64,000 nt of DNA from GYS-P2D sp964414425 (GTDB taxonomy: Bacteria; Bacteroidota; Bacteroidia; Chitinophagales; Saprospiraceae), in contig CAYPWL010000016.1 in the NCBI GenBank assembly GCA_964414425.1, positions 1 through 64,000 of the forward strand. The letters run 5' to 3'. The first letter of the stretch is position 1, and each line of letters begins with the position of its first letter. Below are positions 17,181 to 25,413 of the stretch, piece by piece. The position numbers and the translations under genes are program-made. The notes under the pieces are model-generated. The model was not told where the DNA came from. It made no database searches and worked only from the letters and a program-made list of their open reading frames with translations.

Positions 17181-18560
17181 ATGGAAAGACTAAAGCTTGC
17201 TGTTGTTCTGATGTTATTGCCGCTGTATGTAGCGGCCTCTGATACACTCACACTCGTTCAGTTTCAGGATTTGTTATTGAAGAACCATCCACTCATAACG
17301 AGCGCTAACCTTAATGAAGACATAGCGGAGTCTTATCTGATTAAGGGTCAAGGAGTTTTGGATCCTAAGTTTTATACGGATTATGATGGCAAGCAGTTTA
17401 AGGACATAAACTATTTCAGACGATGGAACAGTGAGGTCAAGATTCCTACAAAGTATCCAGTTGATGTATCCATAGGATATGAAAACAATAGTGGAGAGTT
17501 TCTTAACGGTGACAATGACGTACCTTCCAATGGTCTGCTCTATGGTACGGTGAGTGTGTCACTATTGAGAGGTTTGTTATTTGATGAGCAGCGATTTGCA
17601 CTCAGAGAGTCGGAGCTGTTAGCAGATAAGAGCAGAATAGAAAGAGAGCTCATCATCCGAAATATTATAGTTCAAAGCCTCAATGCCTATGTAGATTGGG
17701 CTGCGGCATTTAATGATTTGATTATCGCAGATGCTTTTTTAGATCGAGTCAGCGACCGCCATCTTTTTATCATCCAGTTATTTGAAAATGGAGATAAACC
17801 ATCTATCGATACCATAGAGTCCCGCATCAATCTTAATACAGCCCTTAAAAATCAGCTCAGCAGGACAGAAGATTTAATCAGAAAAAGGCAAAAATTAAAC
17901 ATGTTCTTGTGGGACGATAGAGGGGAGCCAATGGTGTTAGTAGAATCTGTTGTTCCTCAAAATATCTCTGTCGTCACAGACTTATTATTGGCTGAGACCA
18001 TCGCCATCACCCAGAACTGGAATGCCGACCCACTCATCAGAAAGAAGCAAAATGAGATAGATCAAATCAGTCTCGTCAATAGACTCGAGCGAGAACAACT
18101 AAAGCCTCAATTAGATATCAAGTTTAACACCATACACAGTCTCGGAGATGACGCTATAGAATACAGCTATAACGTCAGAGATTATAAGGTGGGGGCAACA
18201 ATCCTCGTGCCGCTGCGGAATAGGAAAACACAGGGTCAGATTGATTTAAACAATGCACTCATAAGTCAGAAGGAACTGGATCAAACCTATTACCGAGCAG
18301 ATCTTCAGAACATGTATCAGGTGCTCAGTAGAGCCCAATCTCTAAATCAACAATCCCTTGAGGTCAGTATAGAGAAAGTTGAAAATAGCCGATTACTATA
18401 CGAGGCAGAACAACTCAAGTTTGAATTAGGCGAATCTTCCGTCTTTTTACTTAATAGTCGAGAGAGAAAATTACTGGAATCAGAAACCGAGTATATCAAG
18501 AACCTCAAAGCATTGAGTCGTATATATAATGAGCTCTACTTCCTAAAACTCGGCCAGTAA
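17181..18560 (+). CDS. TolC-family outer membrane efflux protein
   Basis: Outer-membrane channel of the tripartite exporter. The signal peptide is residues 1 to about 19 (LKLAVVLMLLPLYVAAS). The mature protein shows the two outer-membrane-efflux repeats with long amphipathic helices (LTLVQFQDLLLKNHPLITSANLN near the start, and NALISQKELDQTYYRADLQN in the second half). The 459-residue length is typical. It is the last gene of the operon that begins with the HPF-like protein. Convergent mscS follows 18 bases later. Confidence 0.9.
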   Translation: MERLKLAVVLMLLPLYVAASDTLTLVQFQDLLLKNHPLITSANLNEDIAESYLIKGQGVLDPKFYTDYDGKQFKDINYFRRWNSEVKIPTKYPVDVSIGYENNSGEFLNGDNDVPSNGLLYGTVSVSLLRGLLFDEQRFALRESELLADKSRIERELIIRNIIVQSLNAYVDWAAAFNDLIIADAFLDRVSDRHLFIIQLFENGDKPSIDTIESRINLNTALKNQLSRTEDLIRKRQKLNMFLWDDRGEPMVLVESVVPQNISVVTDLLLAETIAITQNWNADPLIRKKQNEIDQISLVNRLEREQLKPQLDIKFNTIHSLGDDAIEYSYNVRDYKVGATILVPLRNRKTQGQIDLNNALISQKELDQTYYRADLQNMYQVLSRAQSLNQQSLEVSIEKVENSRLLYEAEQLKFELGESSVFLLNSRERKLLESETEYIKNLKALSRIYNELYFLKLGQ

Positions 18561-18577
18561 TCACTGGATAGAACTCT

Positions 18578-19432
18578 TTAGTTTGATTCGTTAGTGATGA
18601 CGGTTCTAATAGGGAATGGAATGTTGATAGATTCCTGATCATATGTCTTTTTGATTAACATAATGGCCCGACTCCTTGCCTGTGTCAAGGTATTGCGCTG
18701 TGTAGCTTGTATCCAAAAACGAACCTGTACATTAATCGCACTATCACCAAAGGAAGTATAGTAGAATTCAAAATCTTCTTTTCTATAGGGGAATTCTTCA
18801 GTAATCACCTTTTCAGTGATTGCTAATACTTTTTCTAAATTAGACTCATATCCAACGCCTACCTCTATAATCACTCTCAGATCTCTTGTGAGGCTATAGT
18901 TCTTATAAGAATTGTTAGAAATAGAATTATTAGGGATTACGACTACGTTATTATCGAGTGTTCGGATCTTAGTGTCTCTTAGATTAATCGTCTCTATTGT
19001 GCCAGCAAAGCCATTAGTCTCAATAAAATCTCCCACGTTGATATCATTTTTGATAGAAAGCGATATCCCCGAGAAGGTATTGGATAATGTACCCTGGACA
19101 GCCAAGCCTATAGCAAGACCAGCCACACCTGCTCCAGTAATCAGAGAGTTAAGTGCCTGATCAAGATTGAGGATACCAAGGGCGAGTACAAGGCCAAGCA
19201 CCACTATAGCGATAGAAAGTGCCGTGCTTATCAAATTCCTAACAGAGTCTTGTTTGACTCGCATTTTGAGTGACTTCTTGACTCTGCTGCTCACTTTTTT
19301 GGACAGGTACATTGCCAACAAAAAGACTAACAGAGCCAAGAAAATATTAGGAAGATTCAATATCAGTTTATCGAACCAAGTGATAAGCTTTAACCACAAG
19401 TTTTCTAATGATAGTTGTAATTGGTCTCCCAT
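18578..19432 (-). CDS. mscS: small-conductance mechanosensitive channel MscS
   Basis: Inner-membrane tension-gated channel for osmotic downshock. Three transmembrane helices lie in the first about 115 residues. The pore helix is recognisable by its Gly/Ala pattern (GAGVAGLAIGLAVQGTLSN), followed by the beta domain (NDINVGDFIETNGFAGTIETINLRDTKIR and VVIPNNSISNNSY) and a C-terminal alpha/beta domain. At 284 residues it matches E. coli MscS in size. Confidence 0.93.
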   Translation of the reverse strand: MGDQLQLSLENLWLKLITWFDKLILNLPNIFLALLVFLLAMYLSKKVSSRVKKSLKMRVKQDSVRNLISTALSIAIVVLGLVLALGILNLDQALNSLITGAGVAGLAIGLAVQGTLSNTFSGISLSIKNDINVGDFIETNGFAGTIETINLRDTKIRTLDNNVVVIPNNSISNNSYKNYSLTRDLRVIIEVGVGYESNLEKVLAITEKVITEEFPYRKEDFEFYYTSFGDSAINVQVRFWIQATQRNTLTQARSRAIMLIKKTYDQESINIPFPIRTVITNESN

Positions 19433-19481
19433 ATATAGCTTAAATCAATTATTAGTGAATCACCTTTTGTGCATGAATAGC

Positions 19482-20237
19482 TCAGGCCGCTTGACCTCGC
19501 TTCAGCACGAAGGTATTTATGTTAACACCCGTTGTAATATAGAGTTCTTCGGCATTAATAAGTTCTAAGACAGATAGAAAGGTGATGATACAGTGCATAC
19601 GATCTACTAAGCCTTCAAAAATATCTTCAAAAGAAGTATCCCCTTTGATCGATACCTTATCAAGGACATAGACCTTCTGCTCCTCGAGGGTGTAGTTGTA
19701 GCGATAGACGAGGTGTTTTGGTTTGGTGTCACGGATCTTCTTGCGATTCATGACGCTCTCGAAGTTCTTGAGGAGCTTAAACATGGTCAGGGACTCCAAC
19801 TCCACATCTACCAGTGCTTTGTTGGCGATGCTCCTGATCTCCTTAGTGACATTGCCTCGGGGCTCGAGCTGCATGCGCTCTACTTCGAGAGACGAGAGGT
19901 CGTCCAATATATCCTTGAACCTCTTATACTCGAGGAGCTTTCGAGCGATCTCGTCTCTCGGATCAATCTCTTGACCTTCTTCATCGAGGTCTGGTCGTGG
20001 CAGTAGCATCTTTGCTTTAATACGCATCAATGTAGCGGCAACTAAAATAAATTCGCTGGCTACATCTATATTTAGCTCTTCAAGTTGACGGATGTAAGCG
20101 AGGAAGTCGGCAGTGATTTTTGAGATCGGGATATCAAGAATGTCGATCTCATCACGCTCTATAAAGAACAGCAGTAGATCAAACGGTCCCTCGAACTGCT
20201 TAATTTTAATAGTATAGCCTTCCTCTTGCTGATTCAT
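19482..20237 (-). CDS. scpA: segregation and condensation protein ScpA
   Basis: Kleisin subunit of the SMC-ScpAB condensin acting on the chromosome. The N-terminal kleisin motif is YTIKIKQFEGPFDLLLFFIERDEIDILDIPI; then ITADFLAYIRQLEELNIDVASEFILVAATLMRIKAKMLLP, and the C-terminal winged helix. I place the start at the ATG at 20237, not the TTG nine bases upstream, because that TTG forms the end of a perfect -7 promoter box. The mRNA would then be leaderless or nearly so. Length from this start is 251 residues. scpB is not in the window. Confidence 0.93.
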   Translation of the reverse strand: MNQQEEGYTIKIKQFEGPFDLLLFFIERDEIDILDIPISKITADFLAYIRQLEELNIDVASEFILVAATLMRIKAKMLLPRPDLDEEGQEIDPRDEIARKLLEYKRFKDILDDLSSLEVERMQLEPRGNVTKEIRSIANKALVDVELESLTMFKLLKNFESVMNRKKIRDTKPKHLVYRYNYTLEEQKVYVLDKVSIKGDTSFEDIFEGLVDRMHCIITFLSVLELINAEELYITTGVNINTFVLKRGQAA

Positions 20238-20243
20238 CTGTGA

Positions 20244-20251
20244 CAAATATA
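20244..20251 (-). promoter_or_regulatory. -7 promoter element of scpA
   Basis: The minus strand reads TATATTTG, matching TAnnTTTG exactly. Its last base lies 6 bases before the chosen scpA ATG, so transcription would begin at or next to the start codon. Confidence 0.6.
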
Positions 20252-20259
20252 TATATCCT

Positions 20260-20961
20260 ATGCCAACCCTCTACCTCCTACCCTGTCCAATAGCTGATGA
20301 TACACCACATCATATCCCTCAGGTGGTCGTAGATACCATAGGTCAATTGGACTGTTTCGTTGTGGAGAAGCTGAGGGCGGCTCGACGATATGTCAGGATG
20401 ATGATCAAGGATTACGATATAGATGGAGCAGACTTCTTTGAACTGGATAAGAGAGATCAAGCCCAAAGTCTAAAGTTGGTAGAGGAGATCGCCGTTACAG
20501 GCCGGTCATTTGGCTTACTATCAGAGGCAGGACTACCCTGTATTGCTGACCCCGGTCATCAAGTAGTCGATCATGCACGAGCACAGGGATATGACATTGT
20601 GCCGCTGACAGGACCAAGTTCGATATTTATGGCATTGATGGCTTCTGGCTTGAATGGACAAGAATTCACCTTTCATGGATATCTGCCGATCAAAGAACCC
20701 GCGCTGACCAAGAAGTTGAAATATATCCAAGATCAAGTAACGAAAACGGGCTATACGCAGCTATTTATTGAGACGCCATATAGGAATATCAAGCTGTATG
20801 AAAAAATGTTGAGCACCTTGCAAGACCAGACGAAGCTGTGCATCGCTCAGGATATCAGCTCAGCAGAGGAATGGATCGATACTAAGTCAGTAAAAGCATG
20901 GAAAACTCAAGCCAAGGTTGACTTAAAGAAGGCGCCATGTATATTTTTGATTGGCAAGTAG
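20260..20961 (+). CDS. RsmI-like SAM-dependent methyltransferase (tetrapyrrole methylase fold)
   Basis: Resembles the 16S rRNA 2'-O-methyltransferase RsmI but in a short form of 233 residues. The N-terminus TLYLLPCPIADDTPHHIPQVV, the segment LLSEAGLPCIADPGHQVVDHARAQG, the SAM loop PLTGPSSIFMALMASG and FIETPYRNIKLYE are all family features. Classical RsmI starts with an LYVVATPIGN-like motif; here the pattern is altered, so the target may differ. It is divergent from scpA and starts the run that continues with the GH3-like gene 12 bases later. Confidence 0.85.
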   Translation: MPTLYLLPCPIADDTPHHIPQVVVDTIGQLDCFVVEKLRAARRYVRMMIKDYDIDGADFFELDKRDQAQSLKLVEEIAVTGRSFGLLSEAGLPCIADPGHQVVDHARAQGYDIVPLTGPSSIFMALMASGLNGQEFTFHGYLPIKEPALTKKLKYIQDQVTKTGYTQLFIETPYRNIKLYEKMLSTLQDQTKLCIAQDISSAEEWIDTKSVKAWKTQAKVDLKKAPCIFLIGK

Positions 20962-20972
20962 CCTGACCACCT

Positions 20973-22460
20973 ATGATTAATGGCTTAGTAAAATATTATG
21001 TCAAGAGATTTGATCGAGAGCTTGATCAAGTAAGGTTTCATACGCCGCAGTGTCAGTCTATTGAGTTGCAAGAGATTCTCCGAACGCCCTTAGTCCAGTT
21101 GCTCAATCCAGAAATCCAAGAGGGATGTACGGAGCATGAATTTAAATCTATTGTCCCCATCAGCACCTATGCTAAGTATGGGGAGGCCATCGAAAAACTC
21201 AAGGCGAACCCACCACATAAGATACATTACTATGCCCAATCCTCAGGAACCACTGGAGGTAAGAAGAAGCTCATCCCTACGCCAGAATCTTTCGTCAGAG
21301 CCAATCATCTGCGAGGATCATGGTATAACCTGAATACCCTGTACAATCATGTCCCTGATATGAATGTATTCAGTGCCAAAAATCTGTTGATCGGAGGGGC
21401 GATATATGATCGTCACCGAGACCATGTCATAGGAGATGTATCGGGCATTATGCTCAATCGAATCCCGCAGTTCTTTCGGCCGTATTATGTCCCCAAGATT
21501 AGCGAAGCGATACTGCCCGACTGGCAGCAAAAGTTGGAGATAACTATCCGTAAGGCGTCTCAGAGTCGTGATGTCTCATTACTGGCGGGAGTGCCAACCT
21601 GGGTCATCACTGTGCTATCGGGCGTCCAAAATAATATCGCTCCACGATCCTTAGCAGAGCACTGGCCTAATCTCAGAGCATACCTGCATGGTGGTGTCAA
21701 CATGGATCCATACATGGATCAGCTGAAGACTTTGATAGACTTACCTGATTTCAAATTTATCGAGATATACAACGCCACAGAGGGCTTCTTTGCTTTTCAA
21801 GATGATCCCGATGAAGATGGTATGTTGATGATGACGCATAGCGGGGTGTATTTTGAGTTCATCAGATACTCGGATTATAGTTCTTCAGACTCTCCTGAGA
21901 TTTTGGGCTTTGAAGAGATCCAGGAGGGTGAGCGATATGTCTTATTGATCTCTACCCAGACCGGACTATTGCGATATGTCATTGGAGACATCATTACATT
22001 CGTCAGTATTGCTCCCTACAAGATTAAGGTCGTCGGCCGCATCTCAGAGTATGTCAATGCTTTTGGCGAAGACCTGATGCTCTGGCAAGCTCGAGAGGCA
22101 CTGTTAAAAGTTTCGCAACGGCATAGCGCTTCGATAGCTCACTATACCGTAGCACCTAAGTACATCTCGATAGATGAGCAGGGTTGGCATGATTGGGCAA
22201 TTGAGTTTGAGCAAGCACCAACGGACTTCAATCAGTTTACGGTTGATCTTGATGTCGCCATCCAAGAGCTCAATAACAACTATGCCCAGAAACGCTATCA
22301 ATCTATAGCCATGGATCAGCTCAAGATTCATCCGCTCAAGGCAGGAAGCTTCAGCAGCTACCTCAAGCAGATCGGCAAGCAAGGTGGCCAGAGCAAGGTC
22401 CAAAAACTACGGAATGACAGAACAATCATGGACATCTTAATAGGAGTTAAGGATGTTTGA
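20973..22460 (+). CDS. GH3 auxin-responsive promoter family protein (acyl-adenylate enzyme)
   Basis: Member of the GH3 family, adenylate-forming enzymes that in plants conjugate amino acids to hormones; the bacterial role is unknown. The ATP-binding loop SSGTTGGKKKLIP lies at about residues 93-105. EIYNATEGFFAFQ and LRYVIGDIITFVSIAPYKIKVVGRISEYVNAFGEDL are conserved family segments. At 495 residues it is full length. It is followed with an 8-base overlap by a 96-residue protein that may be a partner. Confidence 0.88.
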   Translation: MINGLVKYYVKRFDRELDQVRFHTPQCQSIELQEILRTPLVQLLNPEIQEGCTEHEFKSIVPISTYAKYGEAIEKLKANPPHKIHYYAQSSGTTGGKKKLIPTPESFVRANHLRGSWYNLNTLYNHVPDMNVFSAKNLLIGGAIYDRHRDHVIGDVSGIMLNRIPQFFRPYYVPKISEAILPDWQQKLEITIRKASQSRDVSLLAGVPTWVITVLSGVQNNIAPRSLAEHWPNLRAYLHGGVNMDPYMDQLKTLIDLPDFKFIEIYNATEGFFAFQDDPDEDGMLMMTHSGVYFEFIRYSDYSSSDSPEILGFEEIQEGERYVLLISTQTGLLRYVIGDIITFVSIAPYKIKVVGRISEYVNAFGEDLMLWQAREALLKVSQRHSASIAHYTVAPKYISIDEQGWHDWAIEFEQAPTDFNQFTVDLDVAIQELNNNYAQKRYQSIAMDQLKIHPLKAGSFSSYLKQIGKQGGQSKVQKLRNDRTIMDILIGVKDV

Positions 22461-22743
22461 TGATCTCATAAACCATAATGCTTCACAAGAGCATTATGAC
22501 GAGCTATTGCAAGTGATCGCAGGCCGTGTTACGGAATTACTCAATGATGATCCAGGATTATTATTCAGCTACATGTATCGCTTAGATATTGATGAGCACA
22601 AGCTTAAGCATGTCGTCCAACACTACAATGGCGAAGCACGGATTAATGCCTTGTCAGAGCTCATCCTTAAGCGTCAGTTATTACGCATAGAACTCCGCAA
22701 GAAGTATTCTGATCATGACGATGAGAAGGATGAGGAATCCTAA
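22453..22743 (+). CDS. small acidic helical protein of unknown function
   Basis: A 96-residue protein overlapping the end of the GH3-like gene by 8 bases, so probably translationally coupled. It is mostly helical, with an acidic/basic C-terminal tail (about 77-96). It contains the segment LLQVIAGRVTELLNDDPGLLFSYMYRLDIDEHKL, of a type seen in small conserved Bacteroidota proteins with no known role. Confidence 0.65.
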   Translation: MFDDLINHNASQEHYDELLQVIAGRVTELLNDDPGLLFSYMYRLDIDEHKLKHVVQHYNGEARINALSELILKRQLLRIELRKKYSDHDDEKDEES

Positions 22744-22748
22744 CTTTC
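22741..22748 (+). promoter_or_regulatory. possible -7 element for the downstream structured RNA
   Basis: TAACTTTC is one base off TAnnTTTG and overlaps the stop codon of the 96-residue gene. It would start transcription near 22753-22757, just before the folded region. Weak evidence on its own. Confidence 0.25.
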
Positions 22749-22754
22749 GTTAAT

Positions 22755-22915
22755 TATATGTGGCAGCGGAAAGGTCATCTCAAGTGGATGACCGCCTGAT
22801 CTCGCAGTGTCGAGTGCGACAGTGCTCGAAAGAAGGGAACGACTTAGTCGATGGGTACCTCAAGGCGGCAAGGTAGCAGCGCCTTTGATGACCAAGGGTT
22901 TTGGTTATTTTTTTT
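22755..22915 (+). ncRNA. candidate small structured RNA with intrinsic terminator
   Basis: About 160 bases with dense secondary structure and no coding frame. GGTCATC (22773-22779) pairs perfectly with GATGACC (22787-22793). TGTCG (22808-22812) pairs with CGACA (22817-22821). AAGGCG (22862-22867) pairs with CGCCTT (22880-22885). A second GATGACC (22887-22893) could capture the first GGTCATC instead, or pair with GGTACCTC near 22854, so alternative folds exist. It ends with a terminator hairpin and a T-run. I considered SRP RNA and 6S RNA; the SRP domain IV internal loop is not formed convincingly and 6S architecture is not seen. Function unknown. Confidence 0.45.
22891..22915 (+). terminator. 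intrinsic terminator of the candidate RNA
   Basis: ACCAA (22891-22895) pairs with TTGGT (22901-22905) around GGGTT, followed by TATTTTTTTTT. This is a short stem with a strong T-tract, pointing to transcription on the plus strand ending here. Confidence 0.55.
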
Positions 22916-23010
22916 CGATTGCAAAAGTGACTCGCCGAAGGCTTCTTGCACGATAAACTATATTAGTCTTAATCATTAGGAGAATTAGTGAGTAACATCA
23001 AGGCATAATT

Positions 23011-23724
23011 TTGAAAATCATCTCATGGAACTGCAACATGGCCTTCAGAAAGAAGTATCAGAAGATCATGGAACTACAACCGGATCTCTTGGTCTTGCAA
23101 GAGTGTGAGCATGAAGCGAAGCTCAAAGAGCACCTATCGTCAGTCGAGTATAACCAACTCATCTGGTATGGCAAGAATCCTCACAAAGGAGTTGCTGTGC
23201 TCTCATTCAATAATGTGGAGATCGCTCTCAGCGAGCAGCACAATGAAGACATTGAGTATGTCCTACCCTTGAAGCTATCTATGGACAATCGTGAGATCAA
23301 CCTATTCGCTATCTGGGCAATGCCTCATCACGAGAGCAGAGCAAAAAGCTACGTTGGTCAAGTATGGGCCGCCATTAATTATTATGTAGAGCTGCTGGAA
23401 GAAGACTCTATATTGATTGGCGACTTTAATAGTAATGCCATCTGGGATCAGAAGAGGAAAGTCGGCAACCATACGCAGGTTATGAATTTCCTCAAGGAAA
23501 GTAGCATCTACAGCGTCTATCATCAGCTAACTGACACCCAGCATGGGCAAGAAGATGACCCAACACTCTACCTCACCAAGAATATTGACAAGCCTTATCA
23601 TATGGATTATTGTTGCGCCTCACAGCGATTAATAGGACAAGAGACCTCTATTGAGATCGGAGCATATCAAGACTGGATCAAGTTGAGTGATCATATGCCT
23701 CTGATAATTGATAATATTGTATGA
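23011..23724 (+). CDS. endonuclease/exonuclease/phosphatase family protein
   Basis: EEP-fold metal-dependent phosphodiesterase. Motifs in order are KIISWNCNMAF at the N-terminus, LVLQECEHE with the metal-binding Glu, LIGDFNSNAIWD, and near the end LSDHMPLIID with the catalytic Asp-His pair. No signal peptide, so cytoplasmic; 237 residues. The start is a TTG at 23011, chosen because the first strand (KIISWNCN) belongs to the fold; the next ATG would remove it. The substrate (DNA, RNA, lipid or sugar phosphate) cannot be read from the sequence. Confidence 0.82.
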   Translation: MKIISWNCNMAFRKKYQKIMELQPDLLVLQECEHEAKLKEHLSSVEYNQLIWYGKNPHKGVAVLSFNNVEIALSEQHNEDIEYVLPLKLSMDNREINLFAIWAMPHHESRAKSYVGQVWAAINYYVELLEEDSILIGDFNSNAIWDQKRKVGNHTQVMNFLKESSIYSVYHQLTDTQHGQEDDPTLYLTKNIDKPYHMDYCCASQRLIGQETSIEIGAYQDWIKLSDHMPLIIDNIV

Positions 23725-23751
23725 TGCTTCGTATTCAAAGAAGCACCTCTT

Positions 23752-24465
23752 ATGTTAGTTAACAGAACAGGTATCATATGTAAGACGGTCAAGTATGGTG
23801 AGACCAGCTTGATCCTCAACATATTCTCGCCCGATGTAGGGATGAGATCCTACATCTGTGGCAGTGTTCGTAAGAAGCATTCTAATAAGGCTGCCATGTT
23901 ACGAGTTATGAATCTCGTTGACATCGTCTGCTACGACAAGCCTGCTACTAAGCCCTCACTCTCAAGGATTAAGGAAGTGAAGTATAGTAAGATCTATAGT
24001 CAGATTCCTTTTGATGTGGTTCGAGGTACGGTAGGGATGTTTTTAATTGAGGTGAGCAGGAAGGCAATTGTACAGACCGATGAAGCAGATCAGATCTATA
24101 ACTTTATATCAGCGAGATTTAATGAGCTGGATTCGAAGGAAGTAGTGCTGAGAGATTTTCATATCCGATACCTGATAGACTTAGCGAGAGTGATTGGATT
24201 CGAATTGCAAAACAACTGGTCTGGAGTCAATCCGAGATTTTCCTTGCCAGGAGGGCAGTTTATAGCCGATGGGCAGCAACATAGAGATACGCTGGGTATA
24301 GATATAAGTGAGCTGTTGTCTCAATATTTGAGCGGGCATCAACCGCCATCATCTAAGGAGCAGCGCCGCCAGTTGATTACCAGACTTGTAGATTATTACA
24401 GATTTCATGTGGATGGATTCACAGAGGTGAAATCTCTTGAGGTTTTGTATAATCTATATGATTAA
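23752..24465 (+). CDS. recO: DNA repair protein RecO
   Basis: Loads RecA on SSB-coated DNA in the RecFOR pathway. The N-terminal OB fold reads TGIICKTVKYGETSLILNIFSPDVGMRSYI, followed by the helical domain with RDFHIRYLIDLARVIGFELQNN. The zinc-binding Cys residues of some RecO proteins are absent, as often in Bacteroidota. 237 residues. A 6-bp hairpin (TGCTTC 23725-23730 with GAAGCA 23740-23745) lies just before the start codon without a T-run. Confidence 0.88.
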   Translation: MLVNRTGIICKTVKYGETSLILNIFSPDVGMRSYICGSVRKKHSNKAAMLRVMNLVDIVCYDKPATKPSLSRIKEVKYSKIYSQIPFDVVRGTVGMFLIEVSRKAIVQTDEADQIYNFISARFNELDSKEVVLRDFHIRYLIDLARVIGFELQNNWSGVNPRFSLPGGQFIADGQQHRDTLGIDISELLSQYLSGHQPPSSKEQRRQLITRLVDYYRFHVDGFTEVKSLEVLYNLYD

Positions 24466-24507
24466 CAGATAAGCAGTATTATTAACATTCAGATTTAATC
24501 CTTTCAG

Positions 24508-24515
24508 TACTTTTG
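24508..24515 (+). promoter_or_regulatory. -7 promoter element of the DUF5606 gene
   Basis: TACTTTTG matches TAnnTTTG exactly and ends 17 bases before the ATG at 24532. No recognisable -33 element was found. Confidence 0.6.
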
Positions 24516-24531
24516 CGCCTCAATTAATATT

Positions 24532-24927
24532 ATGACTCTTAAAGATCTCGTAGCAGTAAGCGGATTACCTGGTTTATATAAGTTAGTTACGTCACGTAAC
24601 AACGGACTTGTTGTCCAGGACATCGACACTGGCAAGACTAAGTTTTGCTCCGTACGTAAGCACCAGTTTACTCCTCTTGAGACTGTAGCTATCTATACTG
24701 ATGTAGACGCTTGCGAGATGAAAGAAGTCTTTCAGAAAATCAAAGATCACGGTGCGCCAACACCTGAGCTTAGCTCACCACCTAAAGAGCTATTCAAGTA
24801 TTTTGCCGAGATACTTCCAGACTACGACCGTGATCAAGTCAAGATCAGCGATGTGAAGAAGGTCATCAAATGGTACAACTTCTTAGCACAGCGAGATATG
24901 CTTGACGGGTCTGATGAGGAAGAATAA
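24532..24927 (+). CDS. DUF5606 domain protein
   Basis: A 131-residue cytosolic protein beginning TLKDLVAVSGLPGLYKLVTS and containing FSVRK-like and PLETVAIYTD segments. I recognise this as the DUF5606 family, found in Bacteroidota and of unknown function. The first about 60 residues look like a small beta-barrel. A helical half follows (VFQKIKDHG, ELFKYFAEILPDYDRDQVKISDVKKVIKWYN) that ends in an acidic tail. It has its own promoter and is monocistronic. Confidence 0.8.
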   Translation: MTLKDLVAVSGLPGLYKLVTSRNNGLVVQDIDTGKTKFCSVRKHQFTPLETVAIYTDVDACEMKEVFQKIKDHGAPTPELSSPPKELFKYFAEILPDYDRDQVKISDVKKVIKWYNFLAQRDMLDGSDEEE

Positions 24928-25022
24928 GGATCTCATATGAAAATGCCGACTGGCTTGAATGAAATCTGCTTTTATTTATCCTGGCAAAACGTTACTGGTA
25001 AGGTATATAAAACTTTAACTGG
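24928..25022. other. short non-coding gap
   Basis: The 95 bases between the DUF5606 stop and the decayed TonB-C gene contain no frame, terminator or repeat that I could recognise. Confidence 0.4.
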
Positions 25023-25413
25023 TTAATCGAGTGTTCTTCCAGGAGTGAAAGGAGGATTTAGCTCGTTCATTTTGTTAACTAATTCCACAACTGCTTCGCC
25101 ACAGCCTCCCCCAAAGTCACGTGCGATATTGATGTCAGTTAACATGCCATTTGGCTCAACGATAAATTGTACATATACTCGACCTTGATAACAAGATGTC
25201 CCAGATCAAATTGTCCGTACAGTTTACAGGGTCAACATCAGCGTTCTCCACACATGATGTAGCCATTGGCGCCACATGTATAGGATAAGCTTGAGCTTGT
25301 AACGATATAGACCATAGGGTAAAAATGGCCAGGACGTTTATGAGAATAGTTGTATCGCTTTTTATGTATGTATTTGGGAGTGTTTCAACTGGTGCAGCTC
25401 TTACCCTGCCCAT
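25023..25413 (-). pseudogene. decayed TonB C-terminal domain protein
   Basis: Read on the minus strand, the first frame starts near 25413 and encodes a hydrophobic signal-like stretch (ILINVLAIFTLWSISLQAQA) and a Cys-containing segment (CVENADVDPVNCTDNL), then runs into a stop. Around 25195-25205 the coding continues in another frame as GTSCYQGRVYVQFIVEPNG, then ARDFGGGCGEAVVELVNKMN and PPFTPGRTLD before TAA at 25023-25025. The second part is a TonB-C type domain, normally followed by a GRPV-like end that is missing. One frameshift, a shortened middle and a truncated end mark a pseudogene. It directly follows comM. Confidence 0.65.

Noticed and set aside
22755..22915. SRP RNA (ffs) or 6S RNA identity for the structured RNA
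   Set aside because: CAAGGCGGCAAGGTAGCAGC resembles the SRP domain IV loop in part, but the flanking stem does not form with the right internal loops and the terminator leaves no room for the long 3' strand. The large central bubble of 6S RNA is also not seen.
23006..23013. TAATTTTG as a promoter of the EEP-phosphatase gene
   Set aside because: It overlaps the TTG start codon, so the transcript would begin inside the coding region and the first strand of the fold (KIISWNCN) would be lost.
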